From positions 558,001-622,000 of the forward strand of contig JAJQJQ010000058.1 of assembly GCA_028622995.1 (NCBI GenBank): a DNA stretch of 64,000 bases, given 5' to 3'. The DNA comes from Panagrolaimus kolymaensis (Eukaryota > Nematoda > Chromadorea > Rhabditida > Panagrolaimidae). The position numbers and the translations under genes are program-made. The notes under the pieces were generated by a model, which did not search any database, was not told where the DNA came from, and saw nothing but the letters and a program-made list of their open reading frames with translations. Of this stretch, positions 35,779-46,875 are shown piece by piece (position 1 is the first letter of the stretch; every line of letters begins with the position of its first letter).

Positions 35779-36757
35779 ATGGCTGAAAATCAAGTAAAAT
35801 TCGATTCAAAAAATACTTCAATTCAGCATTTTTCCATTCCATTTGATGCTGTGTCATATATTTGTAAAAATTCAAAAGATTCCCACGAAATTTTGTTAAA
35901 ACTTTATAGTTTATGCAAATATTTTTGGCGAAAAATTCATATTTTTCCTGTAAATACTTTATTGGTTATTAATGATAGTGTAGCTATTCAAAATGCTAAA
36001 GATAAAGGAAATAATTTTTCGATCAACCAGAAATTGGATTTGCTTAATTTTCAGATTATTGTTACAAAAAAACTAAAAGTTTTATCCCAAATCGACCAAG
36101 ATCAAAATTTAACTTCAAATTTAATGATTTCGTGTTACTTGAATTTGAAGTCATTATGGGTTGTGAATCAAAATTTTACTTTGGAAGAATATGAATTAAT
36201 TAGTCAAAATTTGAAAAAAGTCCATTTAATTGGTTGTAAAATTGTTCGATCTGATTTGTCATCATCATTTGCTCTAACTTTACCTGAAATTTTTAACATT
36301 GGAAAAAAGATAGAAAAATTTCATTTGTAAGTCTCTTTAATTTATTTTTGCTTTTGAATATATTTTTAAATTTTGAATTTAGCTCTCCTCACAATGATAA
36401 TCCATATTCCAATAAAATTTTTAAATCCCTTTGCCAAATTTCAAAACCTATCAAATTACAAAGCTTTAAATTATACGATCTTAGGGCAGCCATAGATTTT
36501 GATAAAATTGGAAATTTCATAAAGGTAAGAATAATATTTTTAACATAAAAAAGATTTTTAGTTTAATTATTTTTTAGAAACATGCTCAAAGTAATTTTTT
36601 TTTGGATTTACTGTGGCCCGCCCTTAATCGTACATTAATTGAGGAATTTAACAAAATTATAAAAGATGAACTTAGAAATTTGGAAGGTTTTGATTGCATC
36701 TTTTTAGAAGAAAAATATTGGTTCTTGTTTAAAGTCCAATTAATAAAGAAGTGTTAA
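35779..36757 (+). CDS. F-box-like family protein, 289 aa
   Basis: Three exons (35779-36326, 36383-36524, 36578-36757) join in frame. The N-terminal block FSIPFDAVSYICKNSKDSHE then ILLKLYSLCKYFW matches the paralogues on either side. The middle has LTSNLMISCYLNLKSLWVVNQNF and LEEYELISQNLKKVHLIGC, and the C-terminal part is unique to this longer copy. No signal peptide or membrane segment. It is the most complete family member in the window. Such fast-evolving families are frequent in clade IV worms. A degenerate F-box is possible, not shown. An upstream in-frame segment without ATG (SRKRSAKN) follows a good acceptor, so an unseen 5' exon may exist. Confidence 0.65.
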
Positions 36758-37131
36758 CAAATAAAAAGAATTAATAGAATAAGACCATTTATAAAAAACT
36801 TTTTTTTTGCACTTTTCCTCGACATTTATTATTTTATTTCCTGCTATTGTGTTTTAATTTTAATAAAATATCCGTTCAAAATGCAATTTCAGTTGTAAAA
36901 AATGATTTAATAAAAAAAATGAAGACTAGATTTAATAATTTTCTTTAAAATCTTTGTATGTAAATATCAAAATGTTTTTGTAAACAAAAAGTGCGAATAA
37001 AAGAATTTTATTTATAAAAAAAATTTAGCCAAGCAATAATAAAAATTTTAAAAAGCGTAAGCAGTTGTTGTTACATAAATAAAGAAAAAAGCTGGATCCA
37101 GGAAGCGTGAAACCGTGGAGTAGTCAAATGT
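36758..37131. other. Convergent 3' intergenic gap
   Basis: Contains polyadenylation-like AATAAAA motifs on both strands and the 3' UTR of the first peptide gene, which is itself similar to the 3' UTR of its twin after 38348. Confidence 0.45.
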
Positions 37132-37543
37132 TTAGCCCGCAATCGTATCGATTAACCCTCCAGCGCCTCTAGCAAGGTCACCGAACCATCCTTTTTTATG
37201 GATGGTTCTTTTGCCATTTTTAGGTGAATCAAGATGTTGCTCTACAACGGATTTTGATAGTAATATTTAGCACAATTAAAAAAAACTAACCTAATGAATC
37301 GAGGGCGGCGACAATTTTTCGAAGTTCAACTATCTTTTTAGCAAGGACCAAAGCTTCTTGTTCTTCTTCATCAACGGTCTCATCTTCAGAATCTCCATTT
37401 TCATTGACAACGTTTTGAAGGGATGCTTGGTTGTGATCAAAACGGGGATGATCCATCAATTGCGAATCGTCATTTTCCAAAGGCATGGAAAGTGCAACGC
37501 AAATAAATGCAGCAAAAACACCAATAACAAGAGAAGTTTTCAT
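37132..37543 (-). CDS. Small secreted peptide precursor, copy 1
   Basis: Two exons (37291-37543, 37132-37241) give 120 residues: a signal peptide (MKTSLVIGVFAAFICVALS), an acidic pro-region with GDSEDETVDEEEQEAL, a short helical stretch (LAKKIVELRKIVAALDSL), a basic processing site NGKR, and a C-terminal cationic, Gly-rich peptide (IHKKGWFGDLARGAGGLID then TIAG). The last residue is Gly, which would allow C-terminal amidation. Acidic pro-region plus dibasic site plus basic amphipathic tail is the layout of many antimicrobial and some neuropeptide precursors. I do not recognise the family. TATA (rc of CTTTTATAA, about 37606) lies upstream; the ATG at 37543 is chosen because the upstream in-frame ATG at 37597 lies too close to the TATA. 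Confidence 0.75.
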
Positions 37544-37603
37544 TTTTCCACAGAAAACCAACCAATCAACCGAATATGAATTAAACACAAATTTCATGGA
37601 GCT

Positions 37604-37882
37604 TTTATAATAGAAATTTCTTCTAAAAAATTTTATGAATGTGTTTTTATTTTAAATTCTTCTTTCTTTTCTTGAAATTTGCGCTGACGAATCAGAAAAG
37701 GAAAAGCATGCTTTAAAAATAAGCGCCATAATTTTCCAACATTTTTTCGACTGATTCATTAATAAGAAATTAATTAAGTGCATGCAAGAAAAAACAAAAA
37801 CAACAAAGAATTTTGGGGCTTTGGAATTTTAAATCAAAACACATTCTATCCTGTTTTCAACAAAAATTGGCGAATATAAAAG
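37604..37882. promoter_or_regulatory. Bidirectional promoter region of the peptide pair
   Basis: About 280 bases between two TATA boxes facing opposite ways: TATAAAAG read on the minus strand near 37606 and TATAAAAGCGG on the plus strand at 37875. The two genes start 61-69 bases beyond their boxes. Confidence 0.6.
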
Positions 37883-37943
37883 CGGCGTTAAAGTCATTGG
37901 AAAAATCATAATCGGTTATTCTTAACCATCAAAGTTTTCAAAA

Positions 37944-38348
37944 ATGAAGAGTTCATTTGTCGTTGTTGTTTTGGCTGCATTTATTTGTGTTGCACTTTCA
38001 ATGCCAATGGAAAATGATGATTCCCAATTAATGGAAAATTCACGCCACCACCAAGCAACTTTTCAAGAAGTTGTAAACGAAGATGAAAATTCCGAAGATG
38101 AAACCATCGATGAAGAAGAAAAAGAAGCTTTGGCACTCGCTAAAAAAATTGTTGAACTTCGAAAAATTGTTGCTGCACTCGATTCATTAAGTTAGTTTTT
38201 TAATTCTCATAAATAATATCATTAAAATTGAATTGTAGAGCAACATCTTGAATCATCTGAAAATGGAAAAAGAACCATCCATAAAAAAAGTTGGATCACT
38301 GACATCGCTAATGGCGCTGGAGGATTAATCGATATGATTGCGGGCTAA
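37944..38348 (+). CDS. Small secreted peptide precursor, copy 2
   Basis: Two exons (37944-38190, 38239-38348) give 118 residues with the same plan as the divergent twin: signal peptide MKSSFVVVVLAAFICVALS, acidic pro-region with NSEDETIDEEEKEAL, helix LAKKIVELRKIVAALDSL, processing site NGKR and a basic, Gly-rich tail (IHKKSWITDIANGAGGLID then MIAG) ending in Gly. The pro-region is nearly identical in the two copies, while the centre of the predicted mature peptide differs (GWFGDLAR against SWITDIAN). The intron position and the 3' UTR are also shared, so this is a young inverted duplication. Function is inferred from layout only. Confidence 0.75.
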
Positions 38349-38589
38349 ACATTTAACTACTCTATGGTTTCACGCTTCCTGGATTCTGCTTTTTCTTTTA
38401 TTAAAATGCTTGTGCCTTTTTTTAACTTGTATTATTGCTTGGCTAAACTAATAATTTTTTTGATTAAAATAATGCATTTACTTACGCTCTTCTTATTTTT
38501 TTGCAAAATAAGTAAATACAAACAAACACACAAACTCTTTTATTATTAACAAGAAACTAAAAATTATAAACCAATAAATAAAAATTAAA

Positions 38590-39959
38590 TTAAAAATAAG
38601 GTTGCACACTTGACCTTTTTCGACCATATTCTCTTGTTGACGGATGAATGGAATGAAAACCAAAAGCAGAAATTTTCTCTTTCTTTTTCCAAACCATATC
38701 AAACATTTTTTTCATTGTTTTTCTATATGCTTTAACCACAGTTAAAATAATAATTACATCAAAAATAGAATAAAGTGAAGTTAAAGAAATAAAAATTTGA
38801 GAGAAATCAAATTTAATTATGGAATTATAATTTTTAAATGGAATAAAAAATGTTAAAAGCCAACATAAAGTAAACATTGCAAAAATCATGGTTGTGAGAG
38901 ATTGAATCATGGTAGCTTGAAAAATAAGTTGAAAACGTTTAGCATTTAATTGAGAAATTTTTAGATTTTTTCCATTTTTATATTTTAAATATCCTCTCAA
39001 AACTATGGTAATTATGGTTCCTCGATATAAAGCAAAAATAATACCACACGTTATGAAGATTAAAGTTATAGGTGAAAGGGTTTCATTGAAAGAGTATAAC
39101 GAAATTTGTGAATCTATAATAATTTAAGTGGCATTAAAAAAATATTTTTCAAATAACAAAAAAAAATGTAACCCAGAGTAAACTTTTTAAATAATGTTTA
39201 AGCGAAAAATAATTTACAGTATTTTTAAATTTTTGATTCAACCAAAAAAAAATCTTTTTTTTACAAAATAAAAGTCTTTAAAAAAAGTTTATAAATAGCA
39301 AAAAATTTTGTACAATAAGTTCCGAGACTTAAAGATTGTTTTAAAAAAATTTTTATTTGGCGAAATATATTTTTAAGGGTTTCTGTGAAATTTTAATTCT
39401 TACCTCGTGGAAATAATAAATGAATATTGTCAACTTTTGATTCCAGCATAGTTCTCACTCGATCATCATTAATATTCTCAAATGCATAAAGGGGAAAAGT
39501 AATTAATACGCTTAAATAGGTTAAAGCCATGAAGAAATATACAAATAATTTCCATTTTTTAACATTCTCATTACTAATTGAAAGAATTCTAAAATGTCTT
39601 TCCACGATGCTTATCGTCAAAATATCATCGAGGGTTGCAATGGAAAGAACAAAACCAACAAATAACGCTGCTGAAGTTTTCGACGACATTGGACTTAGAA
39701 AACCAACGGGATAAATAATAGGAAAATTCATGAGTTTTACAGGTTTCCATAGCATTAAAAAGAATCCTGCCGAAAGACAAAAGAAAATATAAAGAAAAGA
39801 AAGAATTCGAAAGAATTGCATTTTTTTATCGGTGGTTATAAAAATAATTAAAGCATAAAATAATTCCAGAAATAAACTTAAAATAAATGTAAAATTTTCA
39901 TAATATTGAAATATTGGAATTATTTCAAAATTAATTATATCAGAAATATTGTACTCCAT
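38590..39959 (-). CDS. Srh-like seven-transmembrane chemoreceptor 1
   Basis: Two exons (39404-39959, 38590-39113) join in phase 1 to 359 residues. The N terminus MEYNISDIINFEIIPIF is shared by all six cluster members, followed by TM1 (FTFILSLFLELFYALIIFI), the KKMQFFRILSFLYIF block, WKPVKLMNFPIIYPVG, an ERHFRILS loop and a C-terminal half with RFQLIFQATMIQSLTTM and SLYSIFDVIIILTVVKAYR. The FPxxYPxG motif and the closing xxVxILTVVKAYR recall the Srh/Str superfamily of nematode chemoreceptors (PxxYPxG, then VHKPYR). It is the only member on the minus strand and lacks the KTSKQ before FQLIF (it has NAKR). It appears intact. Confidence 0.85.
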
Positions 39960-41454
39960 TTTTTCAAAACAAATTTTGCAAAAAAAAATATTAACAAATA
40001 TACCAACTTTCCAAAATTAAAAGATTAGATGACCAACTTTTTTTTCATTTCGCCCATGTAAAATGAACCTTGAGAATTCGCAGTAACAACAGCTACAACA
40101 GGTGAAAAAAAAAGTTTGCTAAAGTAATAACATTATTTTTGTATTTCGCTTTAAAAACAAATAAGAAATAAGATCTTTAAAACATTTTATTGGTAACACA
40201 CTTTTTCATCAAAAATTGTTAATAGAAAAAAATATAAAAAAGAAAGTGTGCTAATATGTAAGTAGGCGAGTTATCAAGATACTACCACTTTATTATTAAT
40301 GGAAAGTATGTAAGTAACTTTTGGTTGTAGTCGAAATAGATTTATAGTTATTTTTAAATTAAACTTTTGAAACACAGTCGTCAAAATAAAATGTAATTTT
40401 AACCGTGAAAACGAGTGTAAAAGCTTATAAAATTTATTAAAAAGTAAAACTAATTGTTAAAAAGTAAAAAAGCGCAAAAAAATGAAGGAAATAATTAAAA
40501 AAATATTTAATTGTAATATATAAAAAAATTCTTCCTCATTAGGAGCTGTGAAGAAAAGAAAAAAGAAATAAAGTAGACTTATGAATTTTTTTTTCAGGCT
40601 TTAGAAGTTTTCCAATAAAAAAAAGAATGGATAAAATAATTTAAAACTTGCGTGTTTCCTTTCTTATAACAATTAAATACGATCAAAGCATTTTTAAGAC
40701 AAGGTTGTATTTTATTTAAAAGTCCAAATTTCACTTTTAAAATTTTTCTTTAAAACTACAAATTTTAAATAAGTCTCATTTTTATTGTTTATTAAGTTTG
40801 TTGAAGAAGAAAAAATCACAGTTACCTCGTGAGTAAAACAATACAAAAACATTTTAAAAATAGCAAAATACAATTTTATTGCTTAAAAAATTTTCAATTA
40901 AAAAGTATGACAAAATGTTAACATTAAATACAATTGAAATCACTCATCGTTTTTTTTTTAGATTTTTTTAAGTTACTGTAAAAATATAAAAAAACTTAGA
41001 AGATACATATAAAAAGTTTCCCTAAAATTATTGTTCGAAAAGTTGCGTCTTACTAGGAATTTTTTATCAAAAATTTATTTATTAAATAAAAATACAATTT
41101 ATTTGATTTATATTAATTTCTTAATTAGCTTTTTTTTTGCAAAGGTCAAAGTATATGACAAAATTATTTTATTATTTATGGGTGTTATTTACGACAACAG
41201 ATTTTAATGCAAAAAAAGGGTATCGAAGCAGCAAAAATCCTTCTTTTTCCTTTCTTCTGTATACTTACTTTAAAAAAATAAATGCTTTTAATTTAAATTA
41301 TTTATTTAAAAAAGGTTTGGTGTTGCTACCATTTTTGAAAAAGTTCTTTTCTTCAATATAAAGTCAAATCCCAGGTGTTCCAAAAAAATAAATAAATATG
41401 TACTAAAATTTAATTAAATTCTGAAAAAAAATAGACTCTTGCATTAAAATAAAA
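39960..41454. other. AT-rich spacer, head-to-head receptor promoters
   Basis: About 1.5 kb between receptors 1 and 2. CAGGTG occurs at 40099-40104, about 140 bases upstream of receptor 1. A short frame at 41137-41361 has no recognisable features. Confidence 0.45.
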
Positions 41455-41460
41455 CAGATG
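41455..41460 (+). promoter_or_regulatory. E-box-like element in the receptor 2 promoter
   Basis: CAGATGCAAACAGCC 91 bases upstream of the ATG. Equivalent elements are CAGGCGCAA at 46762, CAGGTGCAA at 48491, CAGGTGAAA at 51369 and CAGGTGCAAGCAGCC at 53700, all 89-114 bases upstream of their ATGs. Confidence 0.5.
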
Positions 41461-41550
41461 CAAACAGCCCAAATCCAATCGATGATGAACTTTTTTACTG
41501 AAAAATGCTAGAATTCTTTACATACATTTTTGTCAAAGTTTTGAGCAACA

Positions 41551-42106
41551 ATGGAAAATTATAATATTTCTGATATAATAAATTTTGAAATAATTCCAAT
41601 ATTTCAATATTATGAAACTTTTACATTTATTTTAAGTGTATTTTTAGAATTATTTTATGCTTTAATTATTTTTATAACCACCGATAAAAAAATGCAATTC
41701 TTTCGAATTCTTTCATTTCTTTATATTTTTCTATGCATCATATGTGAATTTATTTTGATTTTATGGAAACCCATCAAACTTTTACATTTCCCCATTATTT
41801 ATCCTGTTGGAATTTTAAGTCCAATGTCATCAACAACTTCAGTTACATTTTTTGTGGTTTTTGGCCTTGGGATTCCATCATTGTTGGATGTATTAGTTAT
41901 AAGCATCGTGGAAAGGCATTTTCGAATTTTATCCATTGGAAGTATAAATATTAAAAAATCAAGATTGATTGTTTATTTTATTATGGCTTTAACCTATTTT
42001 TGCGTAATAATTACAGTTCCTTTACTTGGATTTTTGAATATTGATGATAATGGTGTCAGGGCTATACTAGAATCGAAAGTGTCCAATGTTGAACAACTAT
42101 ATCCAG
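41551..42106 (+). pseudogene. Srh-like chemoreceptor 2, second exon lost
   Basis: Exon 1 is intact (556 bases, as in receptors 1 and 3), coding MENYNISDIINFEIIPIF, KKMQFFRILSFLYIF and WKPIKLLHFPIIYPVG up to the phase-1 donor CCAGGTATAT at 42106. An intron-like TTTCAG follows at about 42135, but no exon 2 is present. Instead a 3.5-kb element starts at 42201, and after its far end the sequence matches the family's 3' UTR (GATCTTTGAAATTATCCTGAACAGATG). The 520-base second exon has therefore been deleted or replaced, removing the last helices. Not a working receptor. Confidence 0.85.
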
Positions 42107-42200
42107 GTATATATTTTTTATTTAACTCATTTCAGTTTAAATTTTATTACTTATTTTTCTTGACGCCTTTGTTTTCTTTATATTTAAAGGAACATAGCTA

Positions 42201-45200
42201 TTTCTTGCCTTTCTTGAAATTTCATGTCCCGTAAAGTGAAAGATGAAAAAACTGATACTGGGGCTGCGCGCGAAATTTGAAAACGTTTTTCGTTTCAAAA
42301 TCATCGTCTCCTTTCTTTCTTTGATTTTTTTCATTTTGATTTTTTTGTTGTTGACGATGTTTGTCCTAATATTGGTTGATGATTTGATTGTTTTGATGAA
42401 AATGGTATATGCTGCTTCATCTGCATGTTACAGGGAAGTTATTTTTATTGTTTTTGTTATATCTTTAGTTCTGTTTTTAGATACTTTGTTCGATGGCTGC
42501 TTCGTCGTCGTTTATTCCAGGCCAGTTTTTTCGTATTGTTTGGTTTTTTCTTTAGTTCATTTTTTAGGTAATTTGGACGATCTATGGACTGTGGATGATG
42601 GTAGCTGCCTGTTATTGATGTTTTTGCTTTTCATCAATCGATGTCGATAAAGCATATTGATTTCATTTGCAGTTTTGTTATTATAGTTTGATATCGACAT
42701 TTCGATTATGGTTAGAGCTGCATGGAAGAATAGCATATAATCGTGCTTTTCCAAACGATGTTAATTATGTATTTATGAAATCTTTCAAGGTTTATGATTA
42801 TTTTTATGCCATCCACAAGAGAGTATGTGAATGTTGAGGTCCCTCAGAAGCTCAAATATTCGTAACTTTTTTACCGACTTGTATTACTGAGGCTGTAAAG
42901 GCTAAAAGTGCAATTGCTTGATAAATTTTAGCTATAAAAATTCTTTCTTGTTGCGCCCGTGTTTTTTGTGACTTTGAAGACATCATTATGGACATCGAAG
43001 CGGAATTCTTTCATCGGTGCCAATCTTACTCAATTCCTTTTTTCTTTAGTTCCGGTTTGCACTCATAGCAATGGTTGAAAATAGATAAAAGCAGTTTTTT
43101 GGCAATCACTACATATTCAACCAAGTCTTCATTTTTTTGGAAATCAACAACAAATGGATGATTCCAAAGGCTCGTTTCTTAGTCCACATTGATATATCTT
43201 TGTTTTTGCGCTATGGCATTCTTTTTTTTACAATAATATGTTGAGGAGAACCATTAACAAGATAATACTGTTTGCCACTGTCATATTCAGTAGAATGCAT
43301 AGGAAGAGGATCAAATGTGGATGCAATTCTTCTAGCTTCTTGCCTTTCAATCAATGAACAAAGAAAAATATTCATTCTTTTATTTTATCAATTATGAAGA
43401 AAAAGGCAAGCAAAGCAATAACGGAAATATGAATTTTCGGGAAAGGTCGTTGACCTTGGCCTTTGATAATAATTAATTACAATATGTATTTACCTATCCA
43501 ACAATAATCTGCATAATGAAAATAATATTCATTTCCCTCTTTCTTTCTATTTCTTATTCAAAAACTCTTACGTAAATGAAAATTCAATCAAGCCATTTGC
43601 TTATTTTCAGAAAATGAAACAAACATACCAACAATTTCTCCAACTTCTTATTATTATAATCTTCCTGGTTATGAATTTAGCGTAAGTCCTATGAATGGGC
43701 TATATGTTTGACATTTGTTTACCAATGCTAACAACCATAGAGGAAATGGTTTGTTTTTGCTGTATTGGAGAAAGTATAACGAAATGGGCAACTAATTGAC
43801 AACGATTTATTGGTAATTAAGTAAGATGTTTTGCAAATCAAGACATCATCGAACAAATAATCCAAAGCCGTATGGAACTTGATGCCTTTATTTTGCTTGA
43901 ACAAATAAGGTTGAAACAAGTCACATAGCTTGCTCGAAATATGTTCACTGATAATACGGTTATGAATCAGTAAAATATGAATTATCGTAAAGTAACAATG
44001 TCCATCAAACAATAGGTGAAAGGCTTCAAATACCAGCTTGTTTTGTTGCACATGTTAGAAAATTTTATCCATCATCCGCAGGTAAGTATAAAGGATACAA
44101 TGAATGTTATTTCGATGAAGATGAAAGCTTTCCAAGAATTTGAGTAAAAATCAGATATTGCAATGTTGTTTATTATTTCCTTTGAACAAATAAATATTTA
44201 TTGTGCAAAAGTTTGTTGTAAGTGAAACATGTCTCCTTTTCGACGATGTTCCACTTGATAGTATCAGGGAAAGACAATTGTGACAAGAATAAATTGCATT
44301 AAAGCCATAGCTATTTAGTGACACATAAGTGAATTCGTGGTTGATTGAGTTTAATCTCATTCAAATATAAATGTCCTTCAAATGATTAGCAACGGGAAAG
44401 GATGACGTTGATGATGAAAACAACCATAAACCTTAAAAGGTTCCATAAATGTAACATCACTCACAAAAAAAAATGACCAGAAATGGTTAAATTTTGGGAC
44501 AACCCATCGACACAATTTCCCGAATCGGCACGGAGTTGTCTGTACCTAAATTAGATGTTTTTGTCTTTAACTAAGATAAAACGGTCTAAAATATGGAATA
44601 ATATTGAGATAAAACATGAGCTTATTTTGGTCAAAAATGAAAAAAAAAATTGAAAAAAATTTTAGTTTGCGACCGCCAATACATTTTTATTATAATTATT
44701 TTCCAAATCAAAGATTTGAATATCCAAAAATTAAATGCTTTTATTGAAGCTTTCGGTCGAGCACTAAGTAACCCGCCGATACCGTTGCATAACTATTAGT
44801 CGTGATACTTTTCCTTGTATACCAACGCCCTTCAGTTAAAAATACATTGACGGAAGAGTGCAGGCACAATGAAAAGTCACACCATTATAGTCATGCTCTA
44901 ATCATCAAAAATAATGAGATCGGTTTATGCTTGAAGCAACCAAATCTTGGACCTTTACGTTATCACTCAAATGAAGAAGCGATGAATCGAAATTGCGTGC
45001 TAGAGAACCAAAGAAAAATAGATTGTCCTAAAAATGAGTCACATTTGTCTTGTCCTAAGAATGGTCTACTTTTTAGTCAGTTTTGACCCAATTTTGCAAA
45101 GGTTTTGGGTTGACCCAAAATTCCCATTTCTAAACGGGACAAAATTTTTTTGAGTGATCAACATAATGTGGAAAAAGCATAGTTACTAAAACCATCACAT

Positions 45201-45729
45201 GCAGTTCCTACAATTTACCCTATGTGGGTGGCTAAATATAATCACTAATCTGAGAATTGATTACATATGTCACATACTTCGTTGACGTCGTTGGAGGATA
45301 AACATACTGCCATATATCAAAAAGTTTCATTTCTTCTCCACCCCATAGATCGTCCAAATTACCTAAAAAATGAACTAAAGAAAAAACCAAACAATACGAA
45401 AAAACTGGCCTGGAATAAACGACGACGAAGCAGCCATCGAACAAAGTATCTAAAAACAGAACTAAAGATATAACAAAAACAATAAAAATAACTTCCCTGT
45501 AACATGCAGATGAAGCAGCATATACCATTTTCATCAAAACAATCAAATCATCAACCAATATTAGGACAAACATCGTCAACAACAAAAAAATCAAAATGAA
45601 AAAAATCAAAGAAAGAAAGGAGACGATGATTTTGAAACGAAAAACGTTTTCAAATTTCGCGCGCAGCCCCAGTATCAGTTTTTTCATCTTTCACTTTACG
45701 GGACATGAAATTTCAAGAAAGGCAAGAAA
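42201..45729. mobile_element. 3.5-kb element with 387-bp terminal inverted repeats
   Basis: TIRs at 42201-42587 and 45343-45729 have equal length and read identically where compared; the ~115-codon frame MKKLILGLRAKFENVFRF and onward occurs in both. Outer ends are TTTCTTGCCTTTC. No exact target duplication flanks it; ACATA occurs on both sides, and the insertion coincides with loss of host sequence. Long TIRs suggest a Mutator-like or foldback-type element. The interior has short minus-strand coding remnants (for example ERQEARRIASTFDPL around 43300 and a 107-codon frame at 43728-44051) that I cannot assign to a transposase, so the class is open. Confidence 0.8.
44456..45158. mobile_element. 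Nested ~0.7-kb element with imperfect TIRs
   Basis: The left end ATCACTCACAAAAAAAAATG with AGAAATGG and TTTTGGG matches, inverted, the right end ending TTTTTTTGAGTGAT, with CATTTCT and CCCAAAA in the same order. The inverted similarity covers about 50 bases per end. A 94-codon frame inside (44802-45086) is not recognised. It lies within the larger TIR element. Confidence 0.5.
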
Positions 45730-46761
45730 CATATTATTAATCGAATAAAATTGATCTTTGAAATTATCCTGAACAGATGTTTTTTAAATTTAGGGTACAC
45801 AAACATCTTGTAGAAAAACTATTAAAACCAAAAACTAAAAAAAGTTTAAATGTACAAGAAATTTCTGCAAAATGCTTACAAACATTTTTTTTTCAAGACA
45901 CTAACTAATAGTCCATGAAAATAATTGCAAGGAAAACCATGCAACAAGAAAAAAAAAAATTTTAAAATTTCCCAAAGAAAAAAATTTAAACATCGTAAAT
46001 TTGTCAAACTTTTTTATGATTCATAAGAAAATCTATCCTATTGCCAAAGTTGGTAATAAAGCTATTCGAAAAAAAGAGTAATAAAAGATCTTTCAAAAAA
46101 TAAGAGAATTTTTTTTAATTATGTTCTGAAAAAACTGGATTCTTGTAATGTAATGAAACTGGGTTTGAATATTTACCGCTCCGCTCCAAATTTTGCTCCG
46201 ATCCCGTAAGAAACGCTCCAGCATCATCCATCGCTCCGAAGAATAAGCATTCAGTCTCCTCGTTTCTAATTTTATTTTATGTTAATTTTACAATTTTAAT
46301 GAACTTTAAGTTTTAATTTCAAAGGTATGAAGTTTATTTAAGTTATGTCACATAAGCACTCGAATAGAAATAATAAAAACTATAGAAATAAATTTATTAT
46401 TTTGCAAAAAAATAAAAATAAAATAAAAGCGTAAGTAATCACACAGGAAAATTAATTAAAAAAATAAATTTCTGAATTTATCTTATTTCTCACACTTTCT
46501 TTTAAATACGATCCATTTTATTGAAAGACTTTTATAATATTTAAAAAAAATGTTTAATAAAAAGTTTGTCGAAATATAAAGATCATGTTTCAGAAAAGGT
46601 TAATGCTTCAAAAATAATTTTTTCATAAAAAAGAATTTTGATATCTATTTGCTTTTTTACATTCTTCGATATAAAGTAAGATCTAAGGAATTTCAAAAAA
46701 AATTAAAACATAGCGTTATTTAATAAAATTTTTAGTAAAGTTGTATTCTTGAAATGAAACA
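45730..46761. other. 3' relic of receptor 2 and spacer
   Basis: The first ~60 bases are the family's receptor 3' UTR. The rest is AT-rich. Around 46175-46245 a short cluster of GCTCCG/CGCTCC words (CCGCTCCGCTCC, GCTCCGATCC, CGCTCCAGC, CGCTCCGAAG) stands out in composition; origin unknown. Confidence 0.5.
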
Positions 46762-46875
46762 CAGGCGCAACCAACCACATTCAATTAACAGTTGTTTTCT
46801 GGCCAGCTAAAAAAGCTTTTCAAGTGTAGCGAAGCGTGTCCAGTTTCTTTTCTTACACTTTTGTCTAGTCTGAAG

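Noticed and set aside
42243..42650. Hydrophobic ORF with transmembrane-like runs, also found at 45232-45687
   Set aside because: It lies almost wholly in the 387-bp terminal inverted repeat of the element; the open frame is a by-product of T-rich sequence.
44802..45086. 94-codon ORF that could be a transposase piece
   Set aside because: No catalytic motif or similarity that I recognise; sits within a small element with imperfect TIRs.
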